Source of the DNA: Acheta domesticus
Taxonomy: Eukaryota; Arthropoda; Insecta; Orthoptera; Gryllidae
Length of the DNA stretch: 64,000 bases
Assembly: GCA_031308135.1 (NCBI GenBank)
Contig: JAHLJT010008446.1
Location: forward strand, 166,024,241-166,088,240
Direction of reading: 5' to 3'
Numbering within the stretch: the first letter of the stretch is position 1; each line of letters begins with the position of its first letter. The notes under the pieces were generated by a model. The model was not told where the DNA came from and did no database searches. It saw only the letters and a list, made by a program, of their open reading frames with translations. This document shows, piece after piece, positions 1-10,830 of this stretch. A program made the position numbers and the translations under genes.

Positions 1-608
1 ATCACAACAGGCTGGCGGGACGTGTGATGGGATACCACAAACCGCTCGTCGTGGTGCCCCCCACTGCGCCTCCAGACACGGACCGGGTGGTCGTCGCCAT
101 CAAGGCTGATGCGGCACTCGTCGCTGAAGATGACCCTCTGCCAGTCTACATGGCCCCATGTCCATCGTTCCCGACTCCAGGCGAGTCTGTAGCGACGATG
201 CTGGGGTGTGAGTGGCAGGCGTCGTAACGGTCGGCGTGCACACAGCCTTGCGTTGTGCAACCACCCGTCAATGACCCTGGCACTACAGGTTGTGACGGTG
301 TAGCATACACAGCCCGCTGAATAGCACCTATAATTGGCGTTGGATCTGTTCGCGCGTGGCAGACAATCCATCGGTCCTCCCTCCTCATGGTGCGTGGTGG
401 ACGTCCAGATCCTGCCTTTCGTGTGTGTATGCCTTCCTCAAACCATTGCTGCCAACAGCGGGCGATGGTGGTGTCTGTACGACCGGTGTGGTGCGCAATA
501 CGGCGACAGGAGCAATCAGCCTCCCGCACACCCACGATACAGCCCCTCTCGAATGCGCCTCACTGGACAACCGGCTGTCGATAGCGTCGCCGAGGCAAAG
601 TGTACGTG
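1..608 (-). pseudogene. Tc1-like (Tc1/mariner) transposase, decayed, cut by window edge
   Basis: The minus strand encodes the N-terminal helix-turn-helix DNA-binding region and the start of the DDE catalytic domain of a Tc1-type transposase, which cuts and pastes its element at TA sites. Reading leftward, a PRRRYRQPVVQ-like start lies near 598, then a helix-turn-helix with RRIAHHTGRTDTTIARCW, then the linker GSGRPPRT, and the first catalytic block VIFSDE near 117-128 followed by VRVWRRSG. The C-terminal half lies beyond base 1. Breaks seen: the expected initiator ATG is TTG at 596-598, an in-frame TGA sits at 560-562, and the frame shifts between about 290 and 312. The copy is therefore inactive. 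Terminal repeats were not found at the right end. Confidence 0.85.
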
Positions 609-2330
609 CAGATGACGCTCTAACGACACTACCCGATGTCGCAATGGCCGGCGCGTCCGTTTGAAGCCCTCTTTTCTCGGCCGGTAGGCGCGACGTCATG
701 CCCCTATCACCGACCCCCCAATGACCGTGGAAAAGAAATCATTGGCTTAGCGAATAGTGTGCAAAACAGCCACCGAGTTTGCAGCGGATTAGTAGGGTCC
801 TTCGGGGTGCAGCTTTTTTTGTGACGAGTATGTGAAGCAAATTGCAATTTAGCCATTTTTGACGGGCCTGATGACGCTAACATACCAAGTTAATTGTATG
901 CTGCAATGATTTCCGAGAAGCGCCGCGCCGTCAGCTGGCGTTGCGGTAGAGATCTACGTGGGTAGATTCTAACAATTCCCGAACGGGCGACAGCCTGCTG
1001 CGATTGTGCAGATAAGCGAGTCTTGAGATGATTAAAACATTAATTACAGAATACAGTACAATTCAATTAGGATTATGCTTGTACGATACTCAGTTACTTT
1101 TTTACGGTGAGGCCTGCATATGGAAGTACGTATAATATGTTTATAAAATTAATGCATTAAATTTGAGCTTGATCCAACCATCATTTATGCCATTTTTGTT
1201 AACCGCGGGGCGAGTTTTATTATTAATTCGTGGTAGATGTGTTCTGCAAACTCCTTAGGCCAATTCCCCACTTTCAATTTGACCTCGCCGTTATCAGAAA
1301 AGTGATTTCCACGTAGATGTTAATTTAGAGAACAGATCGCTGGGTGCTTTAAAACATTCCAACCAAATGTCAACTCTCCGTTGCCCGAGTGGATTACGGA
1401 CGAACATTTTGATGATGTGAACCGAGTTACTTCGATGGCATCTTTCGGCATCCTTTTGAAATTGCGTACTCATACCAGGTCTTTATCGTATCTTGCAACC
1501 CAGGTCTGGAAACACCAACTCTTGTTTTGCCAATTTGGCAACGCGTGAAATACCTTCGACACCCTTTCACTTTTAGCGAAGCCCGGTCTCGTGCCCTCAG
1601 ATTTCGGGCTGAGAGAATGTGTCTAATTTTAGTTGGAAGAAAGAGAAAGCACATAATCTGTCCTTGTTTCTCTTCAACGTACTGCAGCCACTACACTGAA
1701 AAGAGTAAACGCCTGTCTCTTCATAAACGGTGGTCACTTTGAGCATTTACTCGACTGTCGGTTTTTTGTCATTTTAAGATAATTATATTTTATTACTTTT
1801 TATTAACTATTTTCAATAATTATTAATGTACTACTTATTTACATTTTATTAGTATTTTTAATAATTTTATCGGTCACATGCGTCTTTAGCCCATTTTAAC
1901 ATGCAACCCTACAGGCGTGAACCTATCTGTATGTTAAGCAATTTAACATCCTTAGCATCGGGTTTTAACATCTTTGGCAACGTGAATAAACAACCATTGA
2001 TTCATCGCAAGTCAAATGTTTATTAAGAAACAAACAAGTCGGTGTAGAAAACAAATCAGATTCAAATAATTCAGAATAAAAGTAACTCATGTTAGTTTTT
2101 GAAATGATTATTGTTCATTGTAATAGGTTTTAATAGTGCAGTTAAAATGTGTTTTAGGTAAATTAATTTCATTGTCCTCGCATTAGATTAGATTTATTAT
2201 TAATTCTGCAATGAAGTATCATTACTTGGTGGCAGAATATTTAAATTACAAGAGAGTACTTGATTTAGAAAAAAAAACAAACAAACAATAATTAAGAATA
2301 ATGGTACATAATTTCACAGCGCAAACCTTA
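609..2330. other. No gene recognised
   Basis: Mixed-composition sequence that becomes AT-rich after 1750. It contains only short open frames on both strands (for example around 1427-1742) with no motif I can name. The first 200 bases probably still belong to the Tc1-like element's untranslated end. Confidence 0.4.
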
Positions 2331-2334
2331 CTCC

Positions 2335-2500
2335 AATTCATTTTACTCCACTTCACTTCAGTTCACTTCACTGCACTGCACTTCACAACACTTAACTGAT
2401 ATGCATCTCTTTCGCATTTCTTTCCCTCCACTACACAACACTGCACTGCACTGCACTGCACTACACGAATATAAATAATAATAATAATAATAATAATAAG
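2335..2500. repeat. Simple repeats: CACTGCACT-type tract and (AAT)n
   Basis: A pyrimidine/CACT-rich stretch with many short copies of CACTTCA and CACTGCA runs from about 2335 to 2462. It is followed by (AAT)n from about 2469 to 2500. The AAT tract lies just beyond the 3' end of the minus-strand LINE fragment and is probably its microsatellite tail. Confidence 0.7.
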
Positions 2501-3310
2501 GACAATACTACTACAACTACTACTAATAATAACAATTAGACAAATTACTTAATAGGAAATTCTACTTATTTAACAGTAGAAACTTAACAATAATACAATG
2601 ACATAAAATATAGATGAATAGCTAGGAAACTAATTTATTTTTAAATTTTCTCAGGTTTTGAGGAAAGGGTTCAAAGATTGTCGCAGGCAAACTGTTCCAG
2701 TCTCTAATAGTTCTGTTTGTGAATGAAAATTTCCCAACATCCGTTTTCTGCACTCTTGTCTTAATTTTGTGCTTGTGATCCGCTCTACCGAAGTAAGTAG
2801 GTTTTCCTAGACGACGATTAATTTCACCCCAAGCAGGATAACCTTTGTATGCTTTGTACATAGCACAGAGTCGCAACTTAATCCGCCTTTTTTCGAGTGA
2901 CTCCCATGCACCTTTATTTTTTGTACCCCTGAAAGTGAATTTTAATGCTCTGCGCTGGAGCCTTTCTAGATTACCTTGCTGCGATATTCTGTACGGGTCC
3001 CAGCATACCGCGCCGTATTCTAACACGGGTCGCACTAGTGACATATAAGCTAATTCTTTACTTTTCACCGTACTCCTCTTTAGAATCCGCATAACGAAAT
3101 GTAAAGATCTCCAGGCTTTCCCTACAACGAAATTTACTTGATTTTCCCAACTCAATTTACTGTCTAACTGTATTCCTAAATATTTGCAAGATGTAACTGT
3201 AGGTATGACATTGTTATTCAATTTGTACACTGTTTCACCATAACATCGACCCCTACCAAACGTGATGGCTTTGCTCTTCGAACTGTTTATTTCCATGCCA
3301 TTACATGAAA
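2500..3310 (-). pseudogene. LINE reverse transcriptase, C-terminal fragment
   Basis: A 224-residue open frame (2622-3296) matches the thumb and C-terminal part of jockey/CR1-type non-LTR retrotransposon polymerases. It contains NGMEINSSKSK at the start, KYLGIQLDSKLSW, SLVRPVLEYGAVCWDPYR, LERLQRRALKF and, near the end, NRTIRDWNSLPA. The polymerase palm with the FADD box and the endonuclease are absent, so this is a 5'-truncated insertion, which is usual for LINEs. The frame upstream of NGMEIN reads only after a shift, so the real 5' break lies near 3310-3350. The 3' side ends in an AT-rich trailer and the (AAT)n tract at 2469-2500. Confidence 0.85.
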
Positions 3311-4540
3311 TGAAACTCTTCTTCGGTAATCCTATTTACTGATGATCTGAGGTGTCGCCACTGGAAATCGACGCGCCAACTTCCTCACCAAACGTCATTT
3401 CTTTAGTTATCTTTAACTTCAGGAGAATTATTTGTATCCATCTTTTCTCAAACCACGGTATACGAATATTGTTTAAATAGATATATCGCAAGCAATACCC
3501 CACAATATCATAGTAACATGCCGCAACAACAGAATTCATATGTTTACTATCGCAGTAATATAAATTTTCGCATTAATCGTGAGATTGACCGATAAATGCT
3601 GAACATATCACAAAATGGTACAGTGTTATTACTGCCTCGTCCAAATTAAAAATCTCGGCTCCACTACGCCCCACCTCGATTTTTAACTTTTGGCCTCTGC
3701 GGTAATTACTCTCATAACATTTCTGGGTATGTTTATTGTCTGTTACTAAAGTTTTCTTATTTGCTTAATATGCAGATTCCATAATAATAATAATAATAAT
3801 ACCTTATTATTATTATTATTATTGTTATAAAATGAGAGCTAGGCGGTAATATTTCACGATATATCTTTTCGATTTCTCTCTGAGCTGGCTTTACTTAAAT
3901 AATTATTGTTACGTTGCTGTAAATAAATCGATAACTCCCCTCCACATTAATATTACAGTTTTGTTTCTTCAGCATACTGGGCAGAATTGCTTAAAGAGAC
4001 GTTTTGTTTCCACGCTCATGTCTCAGCCTACCCCACCCCACCCACTCTGTGCAGCGTGAAAAGATTTCGGCATGAGAGCTGTGTATCTGCCCGCCGACAC
4101 TCTTGAATGGGATCAACAAAGAAACAGGAAACTTGCTGCAGCTTATGACCTGACGGTTGCCTCCTCTGCTGTCCCGAAGTGCCAGGCACGGATGTCTTGA
4201 AAGGTGTTAAAGAGACGCGGTTGCCAAATTATCAAACCAAGAACAAATTCTCTCAGACATGAGTTGCAAGATAAACTAAAGACCCTGTATATCAGAGTTG
4301 ACACTCCGTACCTATTTTGTCCCATGTTGCGTGACATGTGACATTGTCGTCTCCATAAACTGAAACGATTTTTTTATTAATTGGGGGCAGCGTTCTTGCT
4401 TTTTGTATTCAGGTAGCGTGTCACAGGGAGTCTTCGCTTGGAGGAACTTTTGAAAGTTTATTGGTTAAACTTTAAAAGCCATTTTATTGGTTCATTTTGA
4501 TATATATAGAGAGAGATGTGGTAGTTTATTATACCTACGT
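3311..4540. other. No gene recognised; contains an AAT/ATT palindromic microsatellite
   Basis: AT-rich sequence without a recognisable protein. At about 3781-3828 an (AAT)n run is followed after a few bases by (ATT)n, which can fold back on itself. A short (GA)n run lies near 4510. Confidence 0.45.
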
Positions 4541-4544
4541 AAGG

Positions 4545-4990
4545 AAAAAAGTTTTGCATTACATTTTGATGTATTTAATTTTATATGCCACTTTTTTTGC
4601 CCATGAATCTACCTTATTTAAATGATTTTGTAGTAAAGTAATTGTAGTTTCAAAATTTTTATGTGTACTGTATAATACAGAGCCGTCTGCAAATAATGCT
4701 AATGATGTGTCGTTTGTTGTAGAAAAATCAGAAATAAATAAATTAAAGAGGATGGGTTAAAATACAGCTCCTTGTGTTTTAAATGGATGGAAAATGTGCG
4801 ATTACTTAAAAATTACGAATTAAATCTTGGAGATATTGAGGAATTCCTAAAAGTGAGAGTTTGTAAATCAGACCTGGGTGCCAAACTGTATGGAAAGCCT
4901 TTTCAATATCAAGAAAAACTGCGCTACTGTACTTTTTTTGTTTATGGGAATGCAGAAACCTTTTATAGGCAACACGATTTAACATCGCGG
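4545..4990 (-). pseudogene. Jockey-like LINE reverse transcriptase, degenerate internal fragment
   Basis: Translating the minus strand by hand gives, with stops and shifts, the RT palm and its continuation. VFLDIEKAFHTVWHPGLIYK (the block around the first catalytic aspartate) is followed by LLGIPQYLQDLIRNF. A gap falls where the PQG block should be, then come a decayed DTSLALFADDTAL-like region (about 4640-4720) and LQNHLNKVDSWAKK. The order and spacing fit jockey-type polymerases. No endonuclease and no C-terminal tail are present, and several in-frame stops show it is an old remnant. It resembles the family C element near 38 kb, but I cannot say whether it is the same family. Confidence 0.7.
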
Positions 4991-4999
4991 TAGTGTGGG

Positions 5000-7393
5000 A
5001 GTCCCAGCCGGTTCACCCACTAAAATCGCCACCCTTGTTCAGGCCATCCTCTCCCTGTGGAACCGCCGTTAGGCATTACTTCGCAGAGGGCGGTCTTAGC
5101 TGCAACTCTTCACCATTTTGTAACACTTGTCATTTCTTTCGTCTTCTTTTTTTTGTCATCGTGATAATATATTCAATTTGCGACCATTTTGTTTTATTTT
5201 CGAGCATTTGATATACCGTTGTTTCAGGTGTCAATTGGGCTTCTAGTTTAGACTCTAGAGTTTCCTCTCCAAGTCTCGTACTCAAAAAGGGTATGCTCTG
5301 CATCATCTCTGTGGTAGTGGCAGTATCTGCACCTCGCATCCTGGCGGTGTCCGAAGCGATGTAGACAATAATTAAAATTACCATGTCCACTCATTGCCTG
5401 TGTTACATAGAAGCTCAACTGCCCGTGTGTCCTGTCGGTCCATTTATTTAATCCTGGGATTAGTTTATGTGTCCACCTTCCTGTCTCTTCATTGTCCCAG
5501 CGCCTTTACGAGCTTCTCATGAGGCTCTCCCTAGCTTTTTTACCTCTTTCGTTCCGTGCCATCGTATTTCAATGTATTGTATACCTCGTCTCGAGCGCTA
5601 GGAGGTCAATTGGTGGGATTCCTGCTAGGACCAACACTGCTCTCAGCGAGACCGTCCTGTACGCCGAGATTACTCGGATCGCGCTGGCTCTCTGAACAGA
5701 GTACATTTTTCCCCCAGCTCTGTATCTCCAGACTGCCCACCTCGGTGCAGCGTATACCATTTTGGCGTGGACGACGTTGGAGAGAAGTCTCCTCTTAAGG
5801 TGTTTCGGCCCTCCGATGTTTGGCATCAGTCGTGCGAGTCCACTTCCAGCCCTTGCTGCTTTCTGAGCCACATGTTTGGCGTGTACCCGGAAGTTGATTT
5901 TCGAGTCGATCTCAACTCGCAGGTACGTTAGGCTGCTCTTCCACGGAATTTCCGTGCCTGCAACGATGAGTTTTGGTTTGGTATATTTTCTCCTGTCTGT
6001 GACGAGTACGGCTTCGGTTTTCTCCGTTGCCATTTGAAGACCCCTTCTGTCTAGCCATCATCTGACTCTATCTAGGCTGTCATTTATTATGATCTGCATT
6101 TCTTCTGCTGTCTCCTATTGACTGACGATGATTGCGTCATCTGCGAAGCCTACCAGCAGGGTCCCTTTTGGGAGGCTCATTTCGATGAAATCATCATATA
6201 AAACGTTCCACAGAAATGGCCCGATTTTCGATCCTTGTGGCACTCCTTGTGTCGCTTCCGTCTCTAGCATATTACCTTTGCAGGAATAAAGAATGACACT
6301 GTCTTTGAAGTGATTGTCAACCATTCTAAGCAAGTAGTCTGGCGTATTTTCCATCTTAGAGCTTCTAGAATACGATGCCATCTCGCAGAGTTAAATGCAT
6401 TTCTTATGTTGATAGTGATAAGAGCACAGAAGCCTTTTTGCCACGGGTAGCCACTTCGCAATTTTGACTAGTTCCACTACTATTTTAATGGCGTCGATCG
6501 TCGACCGGCCTTTCTGGAATCCGTATTGCCTCTCTGAGAGCCCATTTGTTTCTCGTATCTGTTCCTGAAGTCTTTGAAGGAGAAGGCCTTCAAGGAGTTC
6601 GCCCATATTGTCTAGAAGACAGATGGGCCTGTTCGAAGACGTCTGGTTGAGAGGTTTGTCTCCTTTTCTAAGTAGGCTTAGTTTCTGCCGTTTCCATTTT
6701 TTTAGGGAACTCGCCTTTCTTCAAGCATGCATTGATGACATCCAATAGGATTTCAGGATATACCCCGATCACTTTTTTTAGAACTTTATTTGGTACGCCA
6801 TCGGGACCAGGGGCTTTTCCATTCTTAATTGCTTTCCCAGATGCTCCAACTGTAGCCTTGTAAAGAGTAGATCCTCAGTCACCTCACAGTTGTCAAATGC
6901 ATCCCTGATCCAGTTTTGTTTTGGGATGAGATCGTTAATGATCTTATTGACCCATTCCGGGTCATCTAGTCCAGGGATGTTCTGGGGGATCTTCAATTTT
7001 TTGTTACTATTTTATAAGGCAGGCCCCATGGATCATTTTGTACCTCTAGGATTAGACCTCTCCAATACTCTTGTCGCATTTTGATTGCTATTTTAAGCTC
7101 CTTCCTTGCGCATTTATAATGCATTTGGAGTATACGGTTGCCTTTTGATCTAGTTGCTTTTCTTCTAGCACAGAGGCATTTCTTCCTTAAATCTGCGATT
7201 TCACTCGTCCACCAGTACATGGGGGCTCTCCTTTGTGTTTTATTTCTTCTCGGCATAGATGTTTCACATGCAGCTACGATTTTCTCATTCAAAGTTTTCA
7301 AATTGTTTTGAAGATTGCTTTCGTTTCTCGTCCATTTTAGTTCATTTATCAATTTTATTTCTTTCAGTAATGCTTTCAGTTTTGATGTATCCA
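5000..7393 (-). pseudogene. R1-like LINE polymerase, frameshifted
   Basis: Minus-strand pieces in several frames assemble, right to left, into one non-LTR polymerase of the R1 group. The order is a region between endonuclease and RT (6993-7352, with YWWTSEIADLRKKC), a linker with IPQNIPGLDD (6778-6996), the fingers with LSERQYGFQKGRSTIDAI (about 6540), the palm with GVPQGSKIGPFLW and GFADDAI (about 6115-6260), then MATEKTEAVLV and VQRASAIRVISAYRTVS (5569-6033). The part at 5130-5400 keeps a CRYCHYHRDDAEH zinc-knuckle-like tail, which is typical of the R1 group's C-terminus. The endonuclease is missing because the element is cut at about 7393, where an unrelated plus-strand LINE begins. At least five frame changes make it inactive. 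Confidence 0.8.
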
Positions 7394-9690
7394 GCTTACG
7401 ACCCTGATCCTCACGTTTTTACCGACCACCCCTCCCGGAAAGGATCACTACTGCTTTCTACAACCTCCGTGTGCAGCAGTACGTGCAGAACCGTTTGAGC
7501 TGTTTCACCTGCCAAAGGTTTGGGCATACCTAGCAGCGATATATGTCCGTAAGCGCGGATTGCGGGAAGTACGGATCATCAGTTCACGACCCACAATCGT
7601 GCGACAAACCACCGCACTGTGTAAATTGCGAAGTCAATCACCTAGCCAACGACAACCAGTGCCCCATGTTTCTCCGGGAAATCCAAAAAATAAGTGTGAC
7701 CGAAAAGGTTTCCTTCCCTGAGGCGAAACGTAGGTACCAAACCAGGAACCCAGTTGACCTGTCGCGATCTTTTTCCAGTGCCCTCAAACCTAAGTACCCC
7801 AGCTGTAGTTGCACACTTCAGTTGTCAGGTCTCGCCGATAGACTTCCCTGAAGATACGGTGTGTATTCAAGGTGGGAAAGTGATCATTCCCACAATGTAC
7901 AAAAAACTTGCTCAAAACCTCCACAAGACATCGACCACTTACACTGAGACCCTTACGGAAATCGATCTCAAGCAGATACCGCCTCCCAAAAAATGTCGAA
8001 ATCCCGTCCACCTCTTTGTTTCCGAGAATCACATCGGACGATCCTCCAGCCCCTGTAGATCTCGGTCACCCGTGGCAAAAAACGGGAAATCCCCTTGACA
8101 CAGGTGACCTTATCCACCAGCAGTGAGGATGACTGCTGTTGATGAGGAACACAAGAGTTCCTCTACAACTCTTCAGAAGGTGAGAAAGAAAAAAAAGCGA
8201 CCAAAGAAGTGATTTCTTCTAATGGCTCTCTCATGGAATTTAAATGGTCTTCGTACTCAGAAGAATTAAGATTGATAATTTCTCGCCACAGACCATTTAT
8301 AGTCTGTCTTCAGGAAACCCATCTTCTTCCTCATCATCCCCTGTGTCTTCGCGGATTTAACATCTATCGGTTCGATCAAGACGATGGACTTCGTGCTCAC
8401 GGCGGCGTCGCGGTACCCATCCACGACTCCCTGTTCTCTGAGGAACATAACGTTCGAACCGACCTCCAAACAGTTTGCGTTCGTGTACACCTACCGTCCT
8501 TCTCTTGTATTTTAGTTAGATTAGTAATACGGGAAAGTAAGACCGCTTCCTGGAGAGCTTTTATTTCTTCTTTCTTGCCATACCCCGCCTAAAGTAGTAT
8601 GGCGAAAGATTCGACAGATCGGAGGAAGATTTTCCCCACCATCTGTCGCAGGACTTCTTATCAATGGAAATCTCATTACTTCTCCAGAAGAAGTAGTTGA
8701 GGAATTGGCCTGTCACTATGAAAATACCTCCAGTTCCTTACACTACTCTCCTAGCTTCTTGAAAACGAAGAGTAGAATGGAGAAATGCAGATTGTACTTC
8801 TCAACTTGCCTGGAGGAAGATTATAACGCCCCTTTCTCCATGGATGAATTTTCCTGTGCGCTCGCCCGTGGGAAAGATTCTGCTCCACGACCAGACCAGA
8901 TACACAACCAAATGTTAAAACACCTGCCGGTAGAGGCCCGTATTTTTCTCCTCCGTATCTTCAACGAGATTTGGATGGAACATATCTTTTCTAGGACCTG
9001 GCGCGAAGCGATTATTATTCCAATTCCTAAAGAAGGAAAGGACAGGACAAAGCCGTCAACCTACCGCCCAATCTCGCTCACAAGCTGTGTATGCAACCTT
9101 CTAGAGCGAATGGTGAACACGCGTTTTGTCTGGCTCCTGGAACAGAGAAACCCACTTACACCCATCCAATGTGGTTTCAGGAAGAACAGGTCAACCATGG
9201 ACCTTGTCACCCTTACCACACAGATCCCCACTGCTTTCGTGCTATGTCAACACCTGGTAGCAATTTCCTTCGATATAGAGAAAGAATGGCACCACCTGGA
9301 AGTAGGGCATTCTTCGCACCATCTATTCTTGGGGTCTTAGGGGCCGGCTCCCCCTTTTTAGTAACCTTTCTTTCTTCAAGAAACTTCCGCGTCCGCCTTG
9401 GTGACAGGGTATCCGCCAGCCACCATTTAGAAAACGGGATCCCTCAGGGCTCAAATCTGAGTGTCACTCTGTTTGCAATCGCTATCTGTAGTATAGCGTC
9501 GATAGTCCGAGAGCCGTTGAAAGCGTCGCTCTTCGTTGATGACTTTGCCATTTCAAGTGATAGACAGTTACAACTTGTCCTCATGCCCACTTTCGGTCGC
9601 GCACTGTGATAGCACAGTCAGCATTCCACCAAGGCACAGGTACGTGTCGTGGCCGACACGTAGACGTCATTCCATTCTGACGACGTATTG
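7394..9690 (+). pseudogene. LOA/Jockey-like LINE, ORF1 tail plus ORF2, internally deleted
   Basis: The plus strand starts inside a gag-like ORF1 with CCHC zinc knuckles. CFTCQRFGHT at about 7500 is followed by CGKYGSSVHDPQSC and CVNCEVNHLANDNQC (7560-7665), which would bind the element's RNA. ORF2 starts near 8220 with MALSWNLNGLRTQ, then ETHLLPHHP (endonuclease; metal-binding Glu), and breaks at about 8520-8600 by deletion. RT follows: NYRPIS-like TYRPISLTSC (about 9058-9090), QCGFRKNRSTMDLV, SFDIEK, GIPQGSNLSVTLFA and SLFVDDFAIS (about 9530-9560). Stops, shifts and deletions are numerous. A last trace of the C-terminus (RYVSWPTRRRHS) may lie at 9635-9680. It is truncated at both ends. Confidence 0.8.
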
Positions 9691-10000
9691 AAAAATTTAA
9701 TTCCATTATCAGGACTGATAATATGAAATTAAATATTCCGAATCATCGGCAAACTGGAGTAATGCGGTGTTTCTTTTATATTGTCAATCGTTCTGGGGTT
9801 TGTTACGAGTAAATAAAACGTACTCCAGCTATCTTTTGAAAACCTGTTCTTTTATTTAACAGGTTTCATAGTCCTTTAAAATATTGTTTTAATAACAAAA
9901 ATGATTGTTTTAGTAACAAAAATGATTTTTCTAGGATTTATTTGTGAAATGATTATGATTAAAAGAAGACTTAAGTAAAAATGTAGGTACAACAGATAAA
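9691..10000. other. No gene recognised
   Basis: AT-rich spacer. I see only a short imperfect direct repeat (AACAAAAATGATT) at about 9893-9925. Confidence 0.4.
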
Positions 10001-10200
10001 TACAACTTCTGGTACAACAGACCAAGACTGTGCAAAGAAATTAGACATGCAAACAACATTACGCAACGCGAATTGCCTCTTGAGAAGCGCACGTTATTTG
10101 AGCTAAACTTTCTCTCAGAAAAAAACTTCACCCGGCATGGTCTTCACCTGAACCTTGTCGGAAAACATGCTCTCGGTAGCGAGCTGTCGCAAACCATCCT
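10000..10200 (+). pseudogene. SGNH-hydrolase C-terminal scrap (LINE ORF1 or similar)
   Basis: The plus strand reads, with one frame change, RLCKEIRHANNIT followed by FLSEKNFTRHGLHLNLVGKH (about 10080-10165). The FTRHGLHLN..GK block resembles the end of the SGNH esterase-like domains common in insect repeat families. In that family the conserved His of the block belongs to the catalytic triad. The Ser- and Gly/Asn-bearing parts are not present. I infer a fragment of a transposon-encoded esterase domain rather than a host enzyme. Confidence 0.4.
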
Positions 10201-10559
10201 TTTACAGCCTCGGCAGTGTCCTGCCCAAGATCCATCCCCATCCACATGTCCTAGTTCTCTTCCATTCTCCGAGACCCCTTTGGACCCGATTACCTAATCC
10301 CCTGAACCTAATCCCAGTACTACCTCTCCTACTATTTATTCCTATACATCTGTCGCCCCAAAAACACACTCCAAATTCCTAGTTTTTACCTTGCAGGATC
10401 GTATTGTGGAACGAGAGAATCAAATACGTGTACTGCTTACGGAGTTTGTTTGTTTTCAACATTTGTTGCGTTATTACGCAACGCGTCTCTTAAGCCCTTG
10501 GGCGTTGAGCGCAAGTCGGAGTAATCCTCCATTAACATCAGCGCTCTCTGCATTTGTGT
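10201..10559. other. No gene recognised
   Basis: A pyrimidine-rich stretch (10200-10395) ends in CTTGCAG at about 10389-10396, which looks like a splice acceptor. The downstream frame (DRIVERENQIRVL) is too short to assign. Confidence 0.3.
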
Positions 10560-10830
10560 GGCGTCTCGTCTCTCAGTTGTCAAGAGGACCGCCAGGTAGC
10601 ATCTCCGCGTACGCGCCTCACACCGCGCTCCCCTGCATCACTTCCCGGCGGCCAGAATTGGGAAGGAATAAGGAAGGGGGTAAGGTGTATGACACTTCAC
10701 AAAGGTTGGACTAGCCCTTGTGAAACAGCCGAACTCGTTTTGTCGGGGGAACAAATTTCACATGAGAATCGACGGGAATCGAAACCGGACCTCATTGGTG
10801 AAAGGCGAGCGACTGAGGTACGAGACAGCT
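10560..10830 (-). repeat. tRNA-derived SINE-like relic
   Basis: On the minus strand GGTTTCGATTCCC (10774-10786) resembles a polymerase III B box. It is preceded by CTCGCCTTTCACCAATGAGG, a tRNA anticodon-arm-like stretch, and followed by TCTCATGTGAAATTTGTTCC, a body type I associate with arthropod SINEs. No convincing A box remains, so this is a decayed copy. It directly abuts the 5'-truncated end of the LINE-A copy. Confidence 0.45.

Noticed and set aside
1370..1440. LPEWITDEHFDDV-like translation resembling the start of insect CHK-type kinases
   Set aside because: Too short, no continuation in any frame.
1427..1742. Overlapping 71-75 codon frames on both strands
   Set aside because: No recognisable motif and no splice or promoter support.
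10389..10450. Possible exon after CTTGCAG reading DRIVERENQIRVL
   Set aside because: Only about 20 codons of plausible text before it loses sense; could be chance in a pyrimidine-rich area.
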